NCBI RefSeq assembly: GCF_029392895.1
Contig: NZ_CP114200.1
Location: 711,501 to 775,500 of the forward strand
Length of the DNA: 64,000 nucleotides
Reading direction: 5' to 3'
Source of the DNA: Streptomyces sp. 71268
Lineage (GTDB): Bacteria; Actinomycetota; Actinomycetes; Streptomycetales; Streptomycetaceae
Shown here: positions 19,870-28,968 of the stretch, piece by piece
Layout: every line of letters starts with the position of its first letter
Numbering within the stretch: the first letter of the stretch is position 1
Program-made: the position numbers and the translations under genes
Notes under the pieces: generated by a model
The model's input: the letters and a program-made list of their open reading frames with translations, nothing else
Database searches by the model: none
Told to the model about the DNA's origin: nothing

Positions 19870-20493
19870 ATGGCCAGCACCTCGCCGACCGCCGCGAAAC
19901 CGGGGCGTCCCCGCGACCCGGGCGCGGACGCCCGGATTCTGCGCGCGGTCGTGGACGAACTCGCCGAGGTCGGCATCGCCGGCTTCCGCATCAACTCCGT
20001 AGCCGCGCGCGCCAAGGTCGCCAAGCGGACCCTCTACTCCCGCTGGCCCGAACGCGACGACCTGATCCTGGCGGGCCTGTCCACCTTGTCCGTACAGCTG
20101 GAGCCGCCCCGCACGGGCAGCCTCGCGAAGGACATACGGCTCCTGTACGAGACCCTCGCCGAGGCCCTGGACAGCCCCCGCTGGCTGATCGGGGCCCGCT
20201 GCTCCTTCGAGCTTCCCGACCACCCCGAGCTGTACGCGACATTCCACCGTGACTGCATCGACCAGCCGCTGGCCGTTATCGAAGACGCCCTCTTCGATGC
20301 CCAACGACGCGGTGAACTCCGCGCGGACGTCGACCGATCCGTGGCCGCGGAGTCCCTCGCCGCGTCAATCGCCATGTTCAGCTCGCACATCGCCCGCATG
20401 CGTGGTGTGAACGCGCACGAGGTTCGCGACCGGTATCTCGACGTGTTCCTGCACGGGTTGTGCGCCAAGGGGGAACGCCCTGGGTCGGACTAG
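19870..20493 (+). CDS. TetR-family transcriptional regulator
   Basis: 207 residues. A Pro/Arg-rich start (KPGRPRDPGAD) is followed by the TetR helix-turn-helix (RINSVAARAKVAKRTLYSRWPERDDL) and a C-terminal domain of the TetR_C type. ATG at 19870 follows GGAAGGGG. It is divergent from the exporter's own TetR gene with the two palindromes between them. Its target is unknown. Confidence 0.88.
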   Translation: MASTSPTAAKPGRPRDPGADARILRAVVDELAEVGIAGFRINSVAARAKVAKRTLYSRWPERDDLILAGLSTLSVQLEPPRTGSLAKDIRLLYETLAEALDSPRWLIGARCSFELPDHPELYATFHRDCIDQPLAVIEDALFDAQRRGELRADVDRSVAAESLAASIAMFSSHIARMRGVNAHEVRDRYLDVFLHGLCAKGERPGSD

Positions 20494-20502
20494 GACACCA
20501 CT

Positions 20503-20688
20503 TCAGTTGACGTGATCTCGCGGCAGTCCGGGATGATGACCGCCGCGCTTGTTGAGCGGATGGCGCCGGAGGACTGGTGTGAACTGTTCCAGCGGAAGGT
20601 CCCACCATCTCCGGAACGACCGCGGGCCAGGGACGGCGCCGGCGATGTCACCGAAGAGTTCCGGGCCGGCCTTCGCGCGCCAGCACAC
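20503..20688 (-). pseudogene. Possible C-terminal remnant of an unidentified protein
   Basis: This 300-base gap after the TetR gene contains a leftward frame ending at 20503. It has a protein-like composition: GPELFGDIAGAVPG, then RRWWDLPLEQFTPVLRRHP, then a His/Arg-rich end. The frame begins without a convincing start or ribosome-binding site; the text upstream reads as noise. It could be the tail of a degraded gene. The opposite-strand frame looks like its shadow. Confidence 0.3.
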
Positions 20689-20793
20689 GCCATGCCCGTA
20701 CTGAGTTGGTGCCGAGTCCAGCGGTTGGAGCCTCGCACCAGCCCGGCCGCCCCTCCCCGCGCCGTCCCGACGCGCGGCTGGGCGGACTTGACC

Positions 20794-21276
20794 TCACCCC
20801 TCGCCGAGACCCTCGAACCAGGCCGGGCCCTCGCTCAGTGCCATCTTGATCCGTGAGGTGGCGAACTCCTCCAACTCCGGCAGGGCGTCCAGCTCGAACC
20901 AGCCGACCTCCAGGTTCTCGTCGTCGTTCACGCGTGCCTCGCCACCGACGGCGCGGCAGCGCAGGCAGATGTCCATGAACTGGCAGATGTCGCCGTTGGG
21001 GTAGGTGATCGGCTTCTCCTGGCTCTGCACCAGGACCAGGCGTTCGGGCACGCAGTGCACCGCCGTCTCCTCGTACACCTCCCGCACCGCCGTGCGCGCC
21101 GGTTGTTCGCCCGGCTCGGAGATGCCACCGATGATCGACCAGCGGCCGTTGTCCACCCGGCGGGCGAGGAGCACCCGGCCCTCGTCGTCGAAGACGATGG
21201 CGCTGACAGCGGGCAGGAAGAGCAACTGCTGGCCGATGCTGGCCCGCAACGTGCGGATGAAGTCAGGGGTAGCCAT
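20794..21276 (-). CDS. Nudix hydrolase
   Basis: 160 residues. The Nudix box lies at 51-73: G-x5-E-x7-REVYEE, with Thr-Ala-Val in place of the usual final Gly-hydrophobic pair. The family cleaves nucleoside diphosphate derivatives with Mg2+. ATG at 21276 (MATPDFIRTLR) is the natural start; upstream in-frame residues are Arg/Pro noise. It has no obvious operon partners, so the substrate is not predictable. Confidence 0.9.
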   Translation of the reverse strand: MATPDFIRTLRASIGQQLLFLPAVSAIVFDDEGRVLLARRVDNGRWSIIGGISEPGEQPARTAVREVYEETAVHCVPERLVLVQSQEKPITYPNGDICQFMDICLRCRAVGGEARVNDDENLEVGWFELDALPELEEFATSRIKMALSEGPAWFEGLGEG

Positions 21277-21604
21277 GGGCCGAGCGTATGCCCTCGGCCG
21301 GCCTGTCCGGACGCGGGGTGATCCTCCCGCACCCGCGCTACGCGGGGGGCCGCGTCCTCGCTCGGGCCACGGCCCGGGCGGCGCCGCCCCGGCAACCCGC
21401 GGCGCGCGATAACGCGGCGCGTGCGGCGCTCGTGGGACTCGCGCGCCGGCCTCGGTGCGCGGGCGCGCGCACCGGCGCCGCATCGTTTCTGCGCAGGATG
21501 TCCACAACCTCCCCCGCACCCGCTACGGTGGGCCAAAGTCCTTGCCCGCAGGCGACGTTCGTCCCGCCGCGCGGTGCCCGCTTCGACTCGGGGGGGTCGA
21601 CGGG

Positions 21605-22636
21605 ATGGTCTCTTCAGCCGTGTCTCCTGTGCTCACGACGCGCCATCGGTCCGACCGCGCCGGCGTGGTGGTCCTCGGCTTATGCGCCGCCTGGGCGCTG
21701 TTGTGCGCGGCCGGTCGCCCCGCGCGGCCGGAGGGCGTGCTGCTCGCCGTCCTCGCGGTGGCGGCGGGGTACGCGGGCGGCCGGATCGTCGGGGCGCTGT
21801 TGCCGGTGGTCGCGCCCGCGGCGGCGGCCGTGGTCGGCCTGGGGCTCGTGCTGGCGACCCCGCACTCGGGGGAGCCCGGCACACCGGGACCCGCGGGGCT
21901 GCTCGTCGCGTACACCGCGCTCGCCGTCGGCGCAGCCTGCTGCGCGGCCTGGGCCAGCACGTCCACGCCGGCGCGCGTCGGCGCTGCCCTGCTCGCGCTC
22001 GCCGTCGTGGCCGCCGCCTTCGGCGTGGGCTCGGTACCCGGCGGCCTGGCCGGGACGGCGATCGCGCTCTTCTCGTGGGTGGCGCGGCGGCCCCGGCGGC
22101 TGCTGGGCCTCGTCGGGTTCGCCCTGTGCGCCGCGCTGGCCGTGGGCACCTCCTGGGCCACCGCCGAGCGCGCGCTGCCCGCCGGCCTGTCCACCTCGCT
22201 CCAGGGCCAGCTCACCGAGGAGCGGGTGCACCTGTGGCAGGACGCGATCGACATCGCCGCGAGCCATCCGGGGCGCGGCGCGGGCCCCGGCCGGTTCGCC
22301 GAGCTGAGCCCCACCGCTCGGCAGACGGCCGAGCCGGCCAGCCGCCCGTACTCCGCGCCGTTCCAGCAGGCCGCCGAGCAGGGCGTGCCGGGCGTCGCGC
22401 TGCTCGCCGCCGCCTTCGGCTGGATGCTGTACGCGCTGCGCTGCTCGTCCCGTACGACCCCGGTGGTGCTCACCGCGGGGGCGGCGCTGACCGCGCTCGC
22501 GGTGGCGGCGGCCGTCGGCAACGTGCTGAGCTTCTCCGAGGTCACCGCGGGCGCCGGTTTGCTGGCCGGGGTGGCCACGGCGCACCTGGTCAGCGAGGAC
22601 GCGAGTGCGCGCAGGGAGTGCGCGGCCCACGCCTGA
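21605..22636 (+). CDS. O-antigen ligase/polymerase-like integral membrane protein
   Basis: 343 residues, mostly hydrophobic with about nine or ten predicted helices. A hydrophilic loop near residues 200-255 contains ERVHLWQDAIDIAASHPGRGAGPGRF, resembling the Wzy_C/WaaL loop of O-antigen ligase-like proteins (W-x-DA...P-GxGxG-F). ATG at 21605 follows a GGGGGGG tract. No glycan cluster surrounds it apart from an HpnB-like glycosyltransferase 1.8 kb away, so the substrate is unknown. Confidence 0.75.
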   Translation: MVSSAVSPVLTTRHRSDRAGVVVLGLCAAWALLCAAGRPARPEGVLLAVLAVAAGYAGGRIVGALLPVVAPAAAAVVGLGLVLATPHSGEPGTPGPAGLLVAYTALAVGAACCAAWASTSTPARVGAALLALAVVAAAFGVGSVPGGLAGTAIALFSWVARRPRRLLGLVGFALCAALAVGTSWATAERALPAGLSTSLQGQLTEERVHLWQDAIDIAASHPGRGAGPGRFAELSPTARQTAEPASRPYSAPFQQAAEQGVPGVALLAAAFGWMLYALRCSSRTTPVVLTAGAALTALAVAAAVGNVLSFSEVTAGAGLLAGVATAHLVSEDASARRECAAHA

Positions 22637-22684
22637 CGGCTCGGCGGCTCGGCAACGACCCGGGCGGCGGCGGGGCGGCGGAGG

Positions 22685-23254
22685 CTAGGCCGGTGAGGGG
22701 TGGCCGGGGTGGCCGTCGCGCAGCCGGAGGCGGGCGCGGATGACGCGTACGGCGGCCTCCGCGTCGTCGACGGTCACCGTGAAGGTGCGGCCGTCACCGA
22801 GCCTGAGCACCAGCCCCTCGCCGCGCCGGACGACGACGGCGGTGCCCTGGTCGGGCCGCCAGCGGTAGCCCCAGCCGCCCCAGTGGCACGGGGTGACCCG
22901 GGGCGCGAACTCGGCGCCGATCACCTGTTCCAGCGGGATGCGGCAGCGCGGCAGCCCGATGTGCCCGCAGCGCACCTCCAGGGCCTCGGCGTCGACGCGG
23001 ACGGCGACGTGGACGAAGGCGAGGGTGCCGAAGAGCATGAGAAGTCCGGCGGCGACGCAGCCGATCACCGACATCAGCAGCGGGGCCAGGCCGGAGGTCC
23101 ACGCGGAGTCGACGGCCAGTTGGATGCCGAGGGCCACGCAGGCCGCACCGACGGCGGCCAGCGCCCACTGGAGCCGGTTGGTCGCGCGCCCGGTCCATAC
23201 CTCGGCGTGCTGCCCGGCTGCCCGCGGCGGCTCGTCCTTGGAGTGGTGCCTCAT
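22685..23254 (-). CDS. Two-helix membrane protein with PH-like C-terminus, unknown function
   Basis: 189 residues: a short cytoplasmic start, two hydrophobic helices (about 30-80), then a soluble region rich in beta-strand pattern. It contains GWGYRWRPDQGTAVVVRRGEGLVLRLGDGRTFTV-like text, resembling bacterial PH-type membrane proteins common in Streptomyces. It converges with the O-antigen-ligase-like gene at a 48-bp spacing. Function unknown. Confidence 0.72.
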   Translation of the reverse strand: MRHHSKDEPPRAAGQHAEVWTGRATNRLQWALAAVGAACVALGIQLAVDSAWTSGLAPLLMSVIGCVAAGLLMLFGTLAFVHVAVRVDAEALEVRCGHIGLPRCRIPLEQVIGAEFAPRVTPCHWGGWGYRWRPDQGTAVVVRRGEGLVLRLGDGRTFTVTVDDAEAAVRVIRARLRLRDGHPGHPSPA

Positions 23255-23383
23255 GCTGTGCAGCCTACGCTCGGCGCCGCGCGCGGGCAGAGAGGTCGAG
23301 TCCCTGACGCCGCCCGCGCCGCCGGCGTGCCGCAGGCGCGTTACCGGGCCCGGCAGCGCTCTCCCGCCCAGGTCAGGCCCAGG

Positions 23384-24166
23384 TCAGACGGCCCCCACGC
23401 GCACGAGCTGGCCGCCCTCGGGATAGGCCAGCGCCTCGGCCGGCAGCGCCGACTCGCGCCCACTGAGCAGCACCGTCAGGGCCCCGGTGGGGGCCGCGTC
23501 CGGGGCGGGCTGCGCGCCGATGCGGCGCAGCGCCTGCGCGGCCACCGCGGCGGCGGAACCGAAGAGCGTCACCGGCTCGGCGGCCTTGGCCTGGACGGCG
23601 GTCCGGATGCGGTCGGCCAGCAGCTCGTAGTGGGTGCAGCCGAGCACGACGGCGCGTACGCCCGGTGGAGTGAGTCCGGCCGCCGCGCCGACGGCGGCGT
23701 CGATGCCCTGCTCGTCGGCGTACTGCACGGCGTCGGCGAGGCCGGGGCAGGGCACTTCGGTGACGCTGACCTGGGCGGCGAACTCGCGGATCAACCGGGT
23801 CTGGTACGGGCTCCCGGTGGTCGCCGGTGTGGCCCAGATGGCCACCGGGCCGCCGCCGACGGCGGCCGGCTTGATGGCCGGCACGGTGCCGATCACCGGG
23901 AGCGCGGGCTCCAGCTCGGCGCGGAGGGTGGGCAGCGCGTGCACGGACGCGGTGTTGCAGGCGACGATCAGCGCGTCGGGGCGGTGCGCGGCGGCGGCCC
24001 TGGCGCAGGCCAGCGCGTGCGCCGTGATGTCGTCGGGGGTGCGGGGGCCCCAGGGCATGCCGGCGGGGTCGCTGGACAGGACGAGATCGGCGTCCGGGCG
24101 CAGCCGGTGCACGGCGGCGGCCGCCGCCAGCAGGCCGAGGCCGGAGTCCATGAGCGCGATCTTCAC
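23384..24166 (-). CDS. Aspartate/glutamate racemase family protein
   Basis: 260 residues of the MurI/Asp racemase fold. The two catalytic cysteines fit C70 (VACNTAS) and C177 (LGCTHYEL), with the N-terminal MDSGLG loop. GTG at 24166 is used; the in-frame extension to 24268 is noise. The N-terminal loop differs from canonical MurI (DSGVGG), so this may be a paralogue rather than the cell-wall glutamate racemase. No wall-synthesis genes adjoin it. Confidence 0.85.
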   Translation of the reverse strand: MKIALMDSGLGLLAAAAAVHRLRPDADLVLSSDPAGMPWGPRTPDDITAHALACARAAAAHRPDALIVACNTASVHALPTLRAELEPALPVIGTVPAIKPAAVGGGPVAIWATPATTGSPYQTRLIREFAAQVSVTEVPCPGLADAVQYADEQGIDAAVGAAAGLTPPGVRAVVLGCTHYELLADRIRTAVQAKAAEPVTLFGSAAAVAAQALRRIGAQPAPDAAPTGALTVLLSGRESALPAEALAYPEGGQLVRVGAV

Positions 24167-24458
24167 TGCCGTACCGCCTCGCCTACCGGTCCGTCGCTGG
24201 GTGGGCCCGGCCGCTGTCGCGGGCGGCGGCGCGTGGGCCCCGTGCGGCACGCCACCTGAGCGCGGCACCCGGTCACTTTAGTCGATGGGCCACCCCGCCC
24301 CGCCGGCGGACGCGGGCCGGGCCACGCGCCGGACGCCGGCCGGACACGTCGGGACACGTCCGGACACCGGCCCCCGCTCGGTCCGCGCTGGCACACCGGC
24401 GCACCGGATCGCGGGCGATGCCCCCGTACACGGCGTTCACTGGGGCAGACTGCGAGGG

Positions 24459-25700
24459 GTGAGCGCGCTTACCTGGATCGCCCTGGCCTCGCTGGCCGCC
24501 TGGGCGTGGCTGCTGCTGGGGCAGGGTCTCTTCTGGCGTACGGACATCAGGCTGCCACCGCGTGGCGCGCCGGCGGACGGGGCCTGGCCCACCGTCGCCA
24601 TCGTCGTCCCCGCGCGGGACGAGGCGCAGGTACTGCCGATGAGCCTGCCGTCCCTACTGGAGCAGGACTATCCGGGCCGGGCCGTGGTCTTCCTGATCGA
24701 CGACGGCAGCACCGACGGCACCGCGAAGACCGCGCGCGTGCTGGCCGCCAACTGCGAGCGGGGGCTGCCGCTGGTGGTGGCCTCGCCCGGGGCGCTGGAG
24801 CCGGGGTGGACCGGCAAGCTGTGGGCGGTGCGGCACGGCATCACCCTGGCCAGGGCCCAGCTCGCGCCGGAGTACCTGTTGCTGACCGACGCGGACATCG
24901 CGCACGAGCCGGACAGCCTGCGCGAGTTGGTGTGCGCGGCTCGCTCGCGCGACCTCGACCTGGTCTCGCAGATGGCGCGGCTGCGGGTGGAGACGGTCTG
25001 GGAGCGGCTGATCGTGCCGGCCTTCGTGTACTTCTTCGCCCAGCTCTACCCGTTCCGCTGGGTCAACCGGCCCGGGGCGCGGACGGCCGCGGCGGCCGGT
25101 GGCTGCGTGCTGTTGCGCGCCGACGCGGCCGAGCGGGCGCGCGTTCCGGAGAGCATTCGCCAGTCGGTGATCGACGACGTGGCCCTGGCGCGCGCGGTCA
25201 AGCGCGCCGGGCGGGGCCCGGCGCCGCACGGCGCGGGGGCGTCGGCGGTCGAGCCGGGCGCGCGCGGGGCCGGTGGGCGCGTGTGGCTCGGCCTCGCGGA
25301 GCGGGTGGACAGCGTGCGGCCGTATCCGCACCCGCGCGAGCTGTGGCGGATGGTCTCGCGCAGCGCGTACGCCCAACTGCGGTACAACCCGGCGCTGCTG
25401 GTGGTGACGGTGGTCGGGCTGGCGGTGATCTACCTCGCTCCCCCGGTGGCGGTGGGCGTGGGGATCGGGCCGGGCGGGCGCGTGCTGTGGCTGGCCGGAG
25501 GGCTGGCGTGGGCGGTGATGGCCGGCACGTTCGTGCCCATGCTGCGCTACTACCGGCAGTCGCTGTGGTGGGCGCCGCTGCTGCCGCTCATCGCGGCGCT
25601 GTACCTGCTCATGACGGTGGACTCGGCGATCCAGCACTACCGGGGCCGGGGCGCGGCCTGGAAGGGGCGCACCTACGCCCGTCCCGAGGCCGCGCCGTGA
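24459..25700 (+). CDS. Family 2 glycosyltransferase, HpnB-like membrane enzyme
   Basis: 413 residues. An N-terminal helix precedes a GT-A domain with VAIVVPARDEA, the DDGSTDGT loop, the LTDADIAHEP metal site and a late QSVIDDVALARAVKR region. Three or four C-terminal helices follow. The layout matches hopene-associated glycosyltransferase HpnB. An unusual Gly/Ala/Pro-rich insert of about 20 residues follows VKRAG, before RVWLGLAERV. The only reasonable start is GTG at 24459; its ribosome-binding site is poor, with GAGGGG abutting it. It is followed directly by a strong hairpin. No hopanoid genes are in view. Confidence 0.85.
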   Translation: MSALTWIALASLAAWAWLLLGQGLFWRTDIRLPPRGAPADGAWPTVAIVVPARDEAQVLPMSLPSLLEQDYPGRAVVFLIDDGSTDGTAKTARVLAANCERGLPLVVASPGALEPGWTGKLWAVRHGITLARAQLAPEYLLLTDADIAHEPDSLRELVCAARSRDLDLVSQMARLRVETVWERLIVPAFVYFFAQLYPFRWVNRPGARTAAAAGGCVLLRADAAERARVPESIRQSVIDDVALARAVKRAGRGPAPHGAGASAVEPGARGAGGRVWLGLAERVDSVRPYPHPRELWRMVSRSAYAQLRYNPALLVVTVVGLAVIYLAPPVAVGVGIGPGGRVLWLAGGLAWAVMAGTFVPMLRYYRQSLWWAPLLPLIAALYLLMTVDSAIQHYRGRGAAWKGRTYARPEAAP

Positions 25701-25733
25701 GCGCGGCGGGGCGCTGGAAGCGCCGCCCCGCGC
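25701..25733. terminator. Terminator hairpin between convergent genes
   Basis: GCGCGGCGGGGCGCT (25701-25715) pairs with AGCGCCGCCCCGCGC (25719-25733) over 15 positions with two mismatches and a 3-nt loop. It begins right after the glycosyltransferase stop codon and 19 bp before the end of the convergent TerD gene. Confidence 0.8.
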
Positions 25734-25751
25734 ACCCGTCCGGGCCTGGTG

Positions 25752-27080
25752 TCACTTGCGGCCCGGCGTCCAGTTCATGCCCCAGCCGTACGCGCGGTCC
25801 AGGGTGCGCTGCGGGCTGACGCCCCGGTCGGGCACCAGGTAGCGGGCCTCGCGCTGGACGACGAGGTCGCCGTTGTTGTTGGTGATCAACGCGAGCGCGC
25901 AGACGTTGGAGGGCACGGTGCACTCGTCGAGCGAGAAGTCCACCGGCGCGCCGTGCTGCGGGCTGAGGGTGACGGTGGCGTTGAGGTTGGCGAAGCTGCG
26001 GGCGCCCTCGTAGATCGTGACGAAGACCAGGATGCGGCGGAAGAGGTCCTTGGCGTCGAGGTTGATCGTCAGGTTCTCGCCCTCGCTGCGCGCGCCGGTG
26101 CGGTCGTCCGCGTCGAGGTGGATGAAGGGCGGCTGGTGCAGGGCGCCGAAGGAGTTGCCCAGTGCCTGTACGACGCCCTTGCTGCCGTCCGCCAGCTCGA
26201 AGAAGGCACCGAGGTCCAGGTCGAGGTCGGAGTGCAGGGCCATCACCTTGCCCAGCTTCTGGCCCCAGCTCTTGAACTGCTTGTGCTCCTGCCAGTTGAG
26301 GTTGACCCGCATCGAGCCCGAGGTGCCGCCCTGCTTGGTGAGCGAGACGGTGGGCGCGTCCTTGGTCAGCGTGACCTTGGTGAGCCGTACGGGCCCGCCG
26401 GCGGGGGCCGGGGCCGCGGGTGCGGCGGGCGGCGCGGGCGCGGCCGGGGCGGTGGGCGGGGGCGGCAGCGGGGCGGCGGGCGCGGTGGGCGGCGGGGGCG
26501 GGGCGGTCACGGGCGCCGCGGCGGGGGCGGGGGTCGCGGCGTCGGCGGGGCCGGGCTGCGGCTCGTCGACGGTGATGCCGTAGTCGGTGGCCAGGCCGCC
26601 GAGGCCGGTGTCGTAGCCCTGGCCGACGGCGCGGAACTTCCACGCGCCCTGGCGCCGGTAGAGCTCGCCGAGGACGAACGCGGTCTCCACGGAGGCGTCG
26701 TCGCTGTCGAACCGGGCCAGTTCGGCCCCGCCGGCGGCGTCCAGCACTCTGATGTGCAGCCCGGGCACCTGCCCGAACGTCCCGCCGTCGGCGGACGCGG
26801 CCAGCACGATGGTCTCGATGGCCGGCTCGACCTGGCCCAGGTTCACCGACAGGCTGTCGGTGACCTCGGCGCCGGTGCGCTTGCCCTCGTGCCGCACGGC
26901 GCCGGAGCTGTGCTCAGCCTGGTTGTAGAAGACGAAGTCCGCGTCGGAGCGGACCTTTCCGCCGGCCAGCAGCAGGGCCGACGCGTCCACGTCAGGCACT
27001 CCCGCCCCGCCGCGCCAGCTCAGTTCGATCCGTACCGCCGAGGCCGGCACGGGCACGTTCATGCCCTTGCGCATCGTCAT
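25752..27080 (-). CDS. Two-domain TerD-family protein
   Basis: 442 residues. The first TerD domain (about 1-185) carries the [10 protein letters not shown] and [16 protein letters not shown] segments that bind calcium and start strand pairs in tellurite-resistance TerD/TerZ proteins. An Ala/Pro-rich linker (about 188-240) joins a second, more divergent TerD-like domain (ITKDAP-type start, [19 protein letters not shown]). ATG at 27080 has AAAGGAAAG about 9 nt upstream; a second in-frame ATG at 27074 is possible. TerD proteins act in stress and membrane-linked responses. Its partner genes (TerB, TerC, TerF) are absent here. Confidence 0.9.
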   Translation of the reverse strand: MTMRKGMNVPVPASAVRIELSWRGGAGVPDVDASALLLAGGKVRSDADFVFYNQAEHSSGAVRHEGKRTGAEVTDSLSVNLGQVEPAIETIVLAASADGGTFGQVPGLHIRVLDAAGGAELARFDSDDASVETAFVLGELYRRQGAWKFRAVGQGYDTGLGGLATDYGITVDEPQPGPADAATPAPAAAPVTAPPPPPTAPAAPLPPPPTAPAAPAPPAAPAAPAPAGGPVRLTKVTLTKDAPTVSLTKQGGTSGSMRVNLNWQEHKQFKSWGQKLGKVMALHSDLDLDLGAFFELADGSKGVVQALGNSFGALHQPPFIHLDADDRTGARSEGENLTINLDAKDLFRRILVFVTIYEGARSFANLNATVTLSPQHGAPVDFSLDECTVPSNVCALALITNNNGDLVVQREARYLVPDRGVSPQRTLDRAYGWGMNWTPGRK

Positions 27081-27293
27081 GTTCCCCCACTTTCCTTTCA
27101 CTCACCGGACGCCAAGACACAGGACAACTGCCGGCAACCCGTCCAGAACGCGCTCTTTACAGGATCTCAACGTACCCCGGCGACCGATTTTCCCGAATTC
27201 ACGCGGATTGGGAACCACGGCCGGCCGGAACACACGTAACAAGCTTCTTATCCGACTCCCCAACCGGCACATGGTGGGCTTAACTTAAGGGCT

Positions 27294-27753
27294 ATGACCC
27301 TCCCCCGCAGCGGCTACGGCGGCGGCTACTACCCCGCGCCGAACTTCCCTGACACCCCGATCTACGACAGCCTTGTCGCCGAGCGGGGCACACCACAGAT
27401 CGCCCCCATCCGCGTCCCGTCGCCCTACGACGCGGGCGGCCACTTCCCCCCGGCCCTGCCGTCGGCGCTCCCCGCGCTCCCGGCCGGCCCCCTCGCAGCA
27501 CACCCCGCCGCCCTACGGCCAGCAGGGTCCGCCGCAGCCCGCCCTCCAGCAGGCGCCCGCACCCTACATCCCGCCGCAGGCGGGCGGCCCGCGCGGCTAC
27601 CCGGGCCCGCAGCAGGCCCAGCAGCCGCGCCCGGCGGCTCCGAACGGGTACGAGGCCATGCGCCCGATCGCGGCCCGGCCCGCGGCCCCGCGCCCCAACC
27701 CGGCGCCCTACCCGGAGCAGTACGGCCGCCAGCACCCCGGCCAGGGCTACTGA
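27294..27753 (+). pseudogene. Conserved Pro/Gln-rich small protein, frameshifted
   Basis: The ATG at 27294 has AAGGG upstream and opens a frame (MTLPRSGYGGGYYPAPNFP...) that resembles a protein widely conserved in Streptomyces, with Tyr/Pro-rich low-complexity content. At the C5 run 27488-27492 the sensible sequence jumps to the next frame: PALPAGP continues as SQHTPPPYGQQ and ends GRQHPGQGY at 27753. Removing one C restores a single 152-residue protein. Without that, the first frame reads on into noise. This is either a real +1 mutation or a homopolymer sequencing error. Function unknown. Confidence 0.7.
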
Positions 27754-27996
27754 GCCAGCCCGCCACCCGGCGCGGGCCCGCTCCGCACCCATCCGATCGC
27801 ACCGCCGCTACGGTCGGCATCGCCCGCGGTCACGCCGCGGGCGATGCGGGGAACCGAGGGACCTACCGCCGGCCCGGCCGCCGCCGACGGGCCGAGCGCG
27901 GGCCGCCACGCGCCACGTGTCGTACGCCACGTACGCGGGCCACCCACCGGCCCCACCGGCTGCCGGGCCGACGGGGCCGGCTGGCAAGATGGGGCC

Positions 27997-28827
27997 ATGT
28001 CCGAAGCTCAGCTCAGCGCGGTCCACGTCTACCCCGTCAAGTCCGTGGGCGGGTGCGCACTCGGTGAAGCCGCCGTCGAGCCATGGGGATTGGCCGGCGA
28101 CCGGCGCTGGTTGCTCGTCAAGCCCGACGGCACCTTTCTGACGCAGCGACACCTGCCGCGCATGGCGCTGGGCACCGCTGAGCCACTACCGGACGGCGGC
28201 ATCGCCCTCAGCGCGGCCGGCCTTGAACCCCTGACGGTGCCGGTGCCCGACCCGCACGCGAACCGCGTCTCCACCGTGCGCGTCTTCCAGGACCCGGTCG
28301 AACTGGTGTGGACCGAGGGCGCGGGCAGCGCCTGGTTCAGCGAACTCCTCGGCCGCGAGGTCTTCCTCGCCCACCTCGACGACCCCGCGCGGCGGCGCCC
28401 GATCAACCCCCGGTACGCGCGCCCCGGCGAGACGGTCTCCCTCGCCGACAGCATGCCCTTCCTGGTCACCACGACCGCCTCGCTCGCGGACCTCAACTCC
28501 CTGATCGCCGAGGGGGACCACCCGCACGAGGGCCCGCTGCCGATGAACCGCTTCCGCCCCAACCTCGTCGTGGACGGCGTCGAGCCCTGGGCCGAGGACG
28601 GCTGGCGCAAGCTGTTGATCGGCGACGTCGCCTTCCGCGTGGCCAAGCCCAGTACCCGCTGCGTGATCACCACCACCGACCAGCGGACGGCCGAGCGCGG
28701 CAAGGAGCCACTGCGCACGCTGGCCCAACACCACCGGATCGACAACAAGGTGGTCTTCGGGCAGAACCTCATTCCCGAACACACCGGGACCGTACGAGTG
28801 GGCGACCCAGTCAAGATCCTTGAGTAG
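27997..28827 (+). CDS. MOSC-domain protein (YcbX/mARC-like)
   Basis: 276 residues: an N-terminal MOSC beta-barrel (about 1-120; SAVHVYPVKSVGGCAL) and a MOSC domain (about 130-276). The conserved molybdenum-ligand cysteine lies in STRCVITTTDQ. Family members transfer or use the Moco sulfur and reduce N-hydroxylated compounds such as hydroxamates and hydroxylamines. No C-terminal ferredoxin domain is present, so it needs a separate reductase. ATG at 27997 follows GATGGGGCC. It is transcribed alone. Confidence 0.88.
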   Translation: MSEAQLSAVHVYPVKSVGGCALGEAAVEPWGLAGDRRWLLVKPDGTFLTQRHLPRMALGTAEPLPDGGIALSAAGLEPLTVPVPDPHANRVSTVRVFQDPVELVWTEGAGSAWFSELLGREVFLAHLDDPARRRPINPRYARPGETVSLADSMPFLVTTTASLADLNSLIAEGDHPHEGPLPMNRFRPNLVVDGVEPWAEDGWRKLLIGDVAFRVAKPSTRCVITTTDQRTAERGKEPLRTLAQHHRIDNKVVFGQNLIPEHTGTVRVGDPVKILE

Positions 28828-28968
28828 TGACCAGTTTTGGGCAATTTAGATCAGAACAAGGGCGCATCGTCCCGTACGCCGTAGTGTCAGCTCTCGCTGA
28901 GAGCGCCCCCGCGGGCGCCGCGACGCCATCAGCAGCGCTGCCGACGCCGACAGGGGGCCGAGAGACCG

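Noticed and set aside
25749-27239. Rightward 496-codon frame opposite the TerD gene
   Set aside because: Low-complexity Gly/Arg/Val text without a start site; the TerD pattern is on the other strand.
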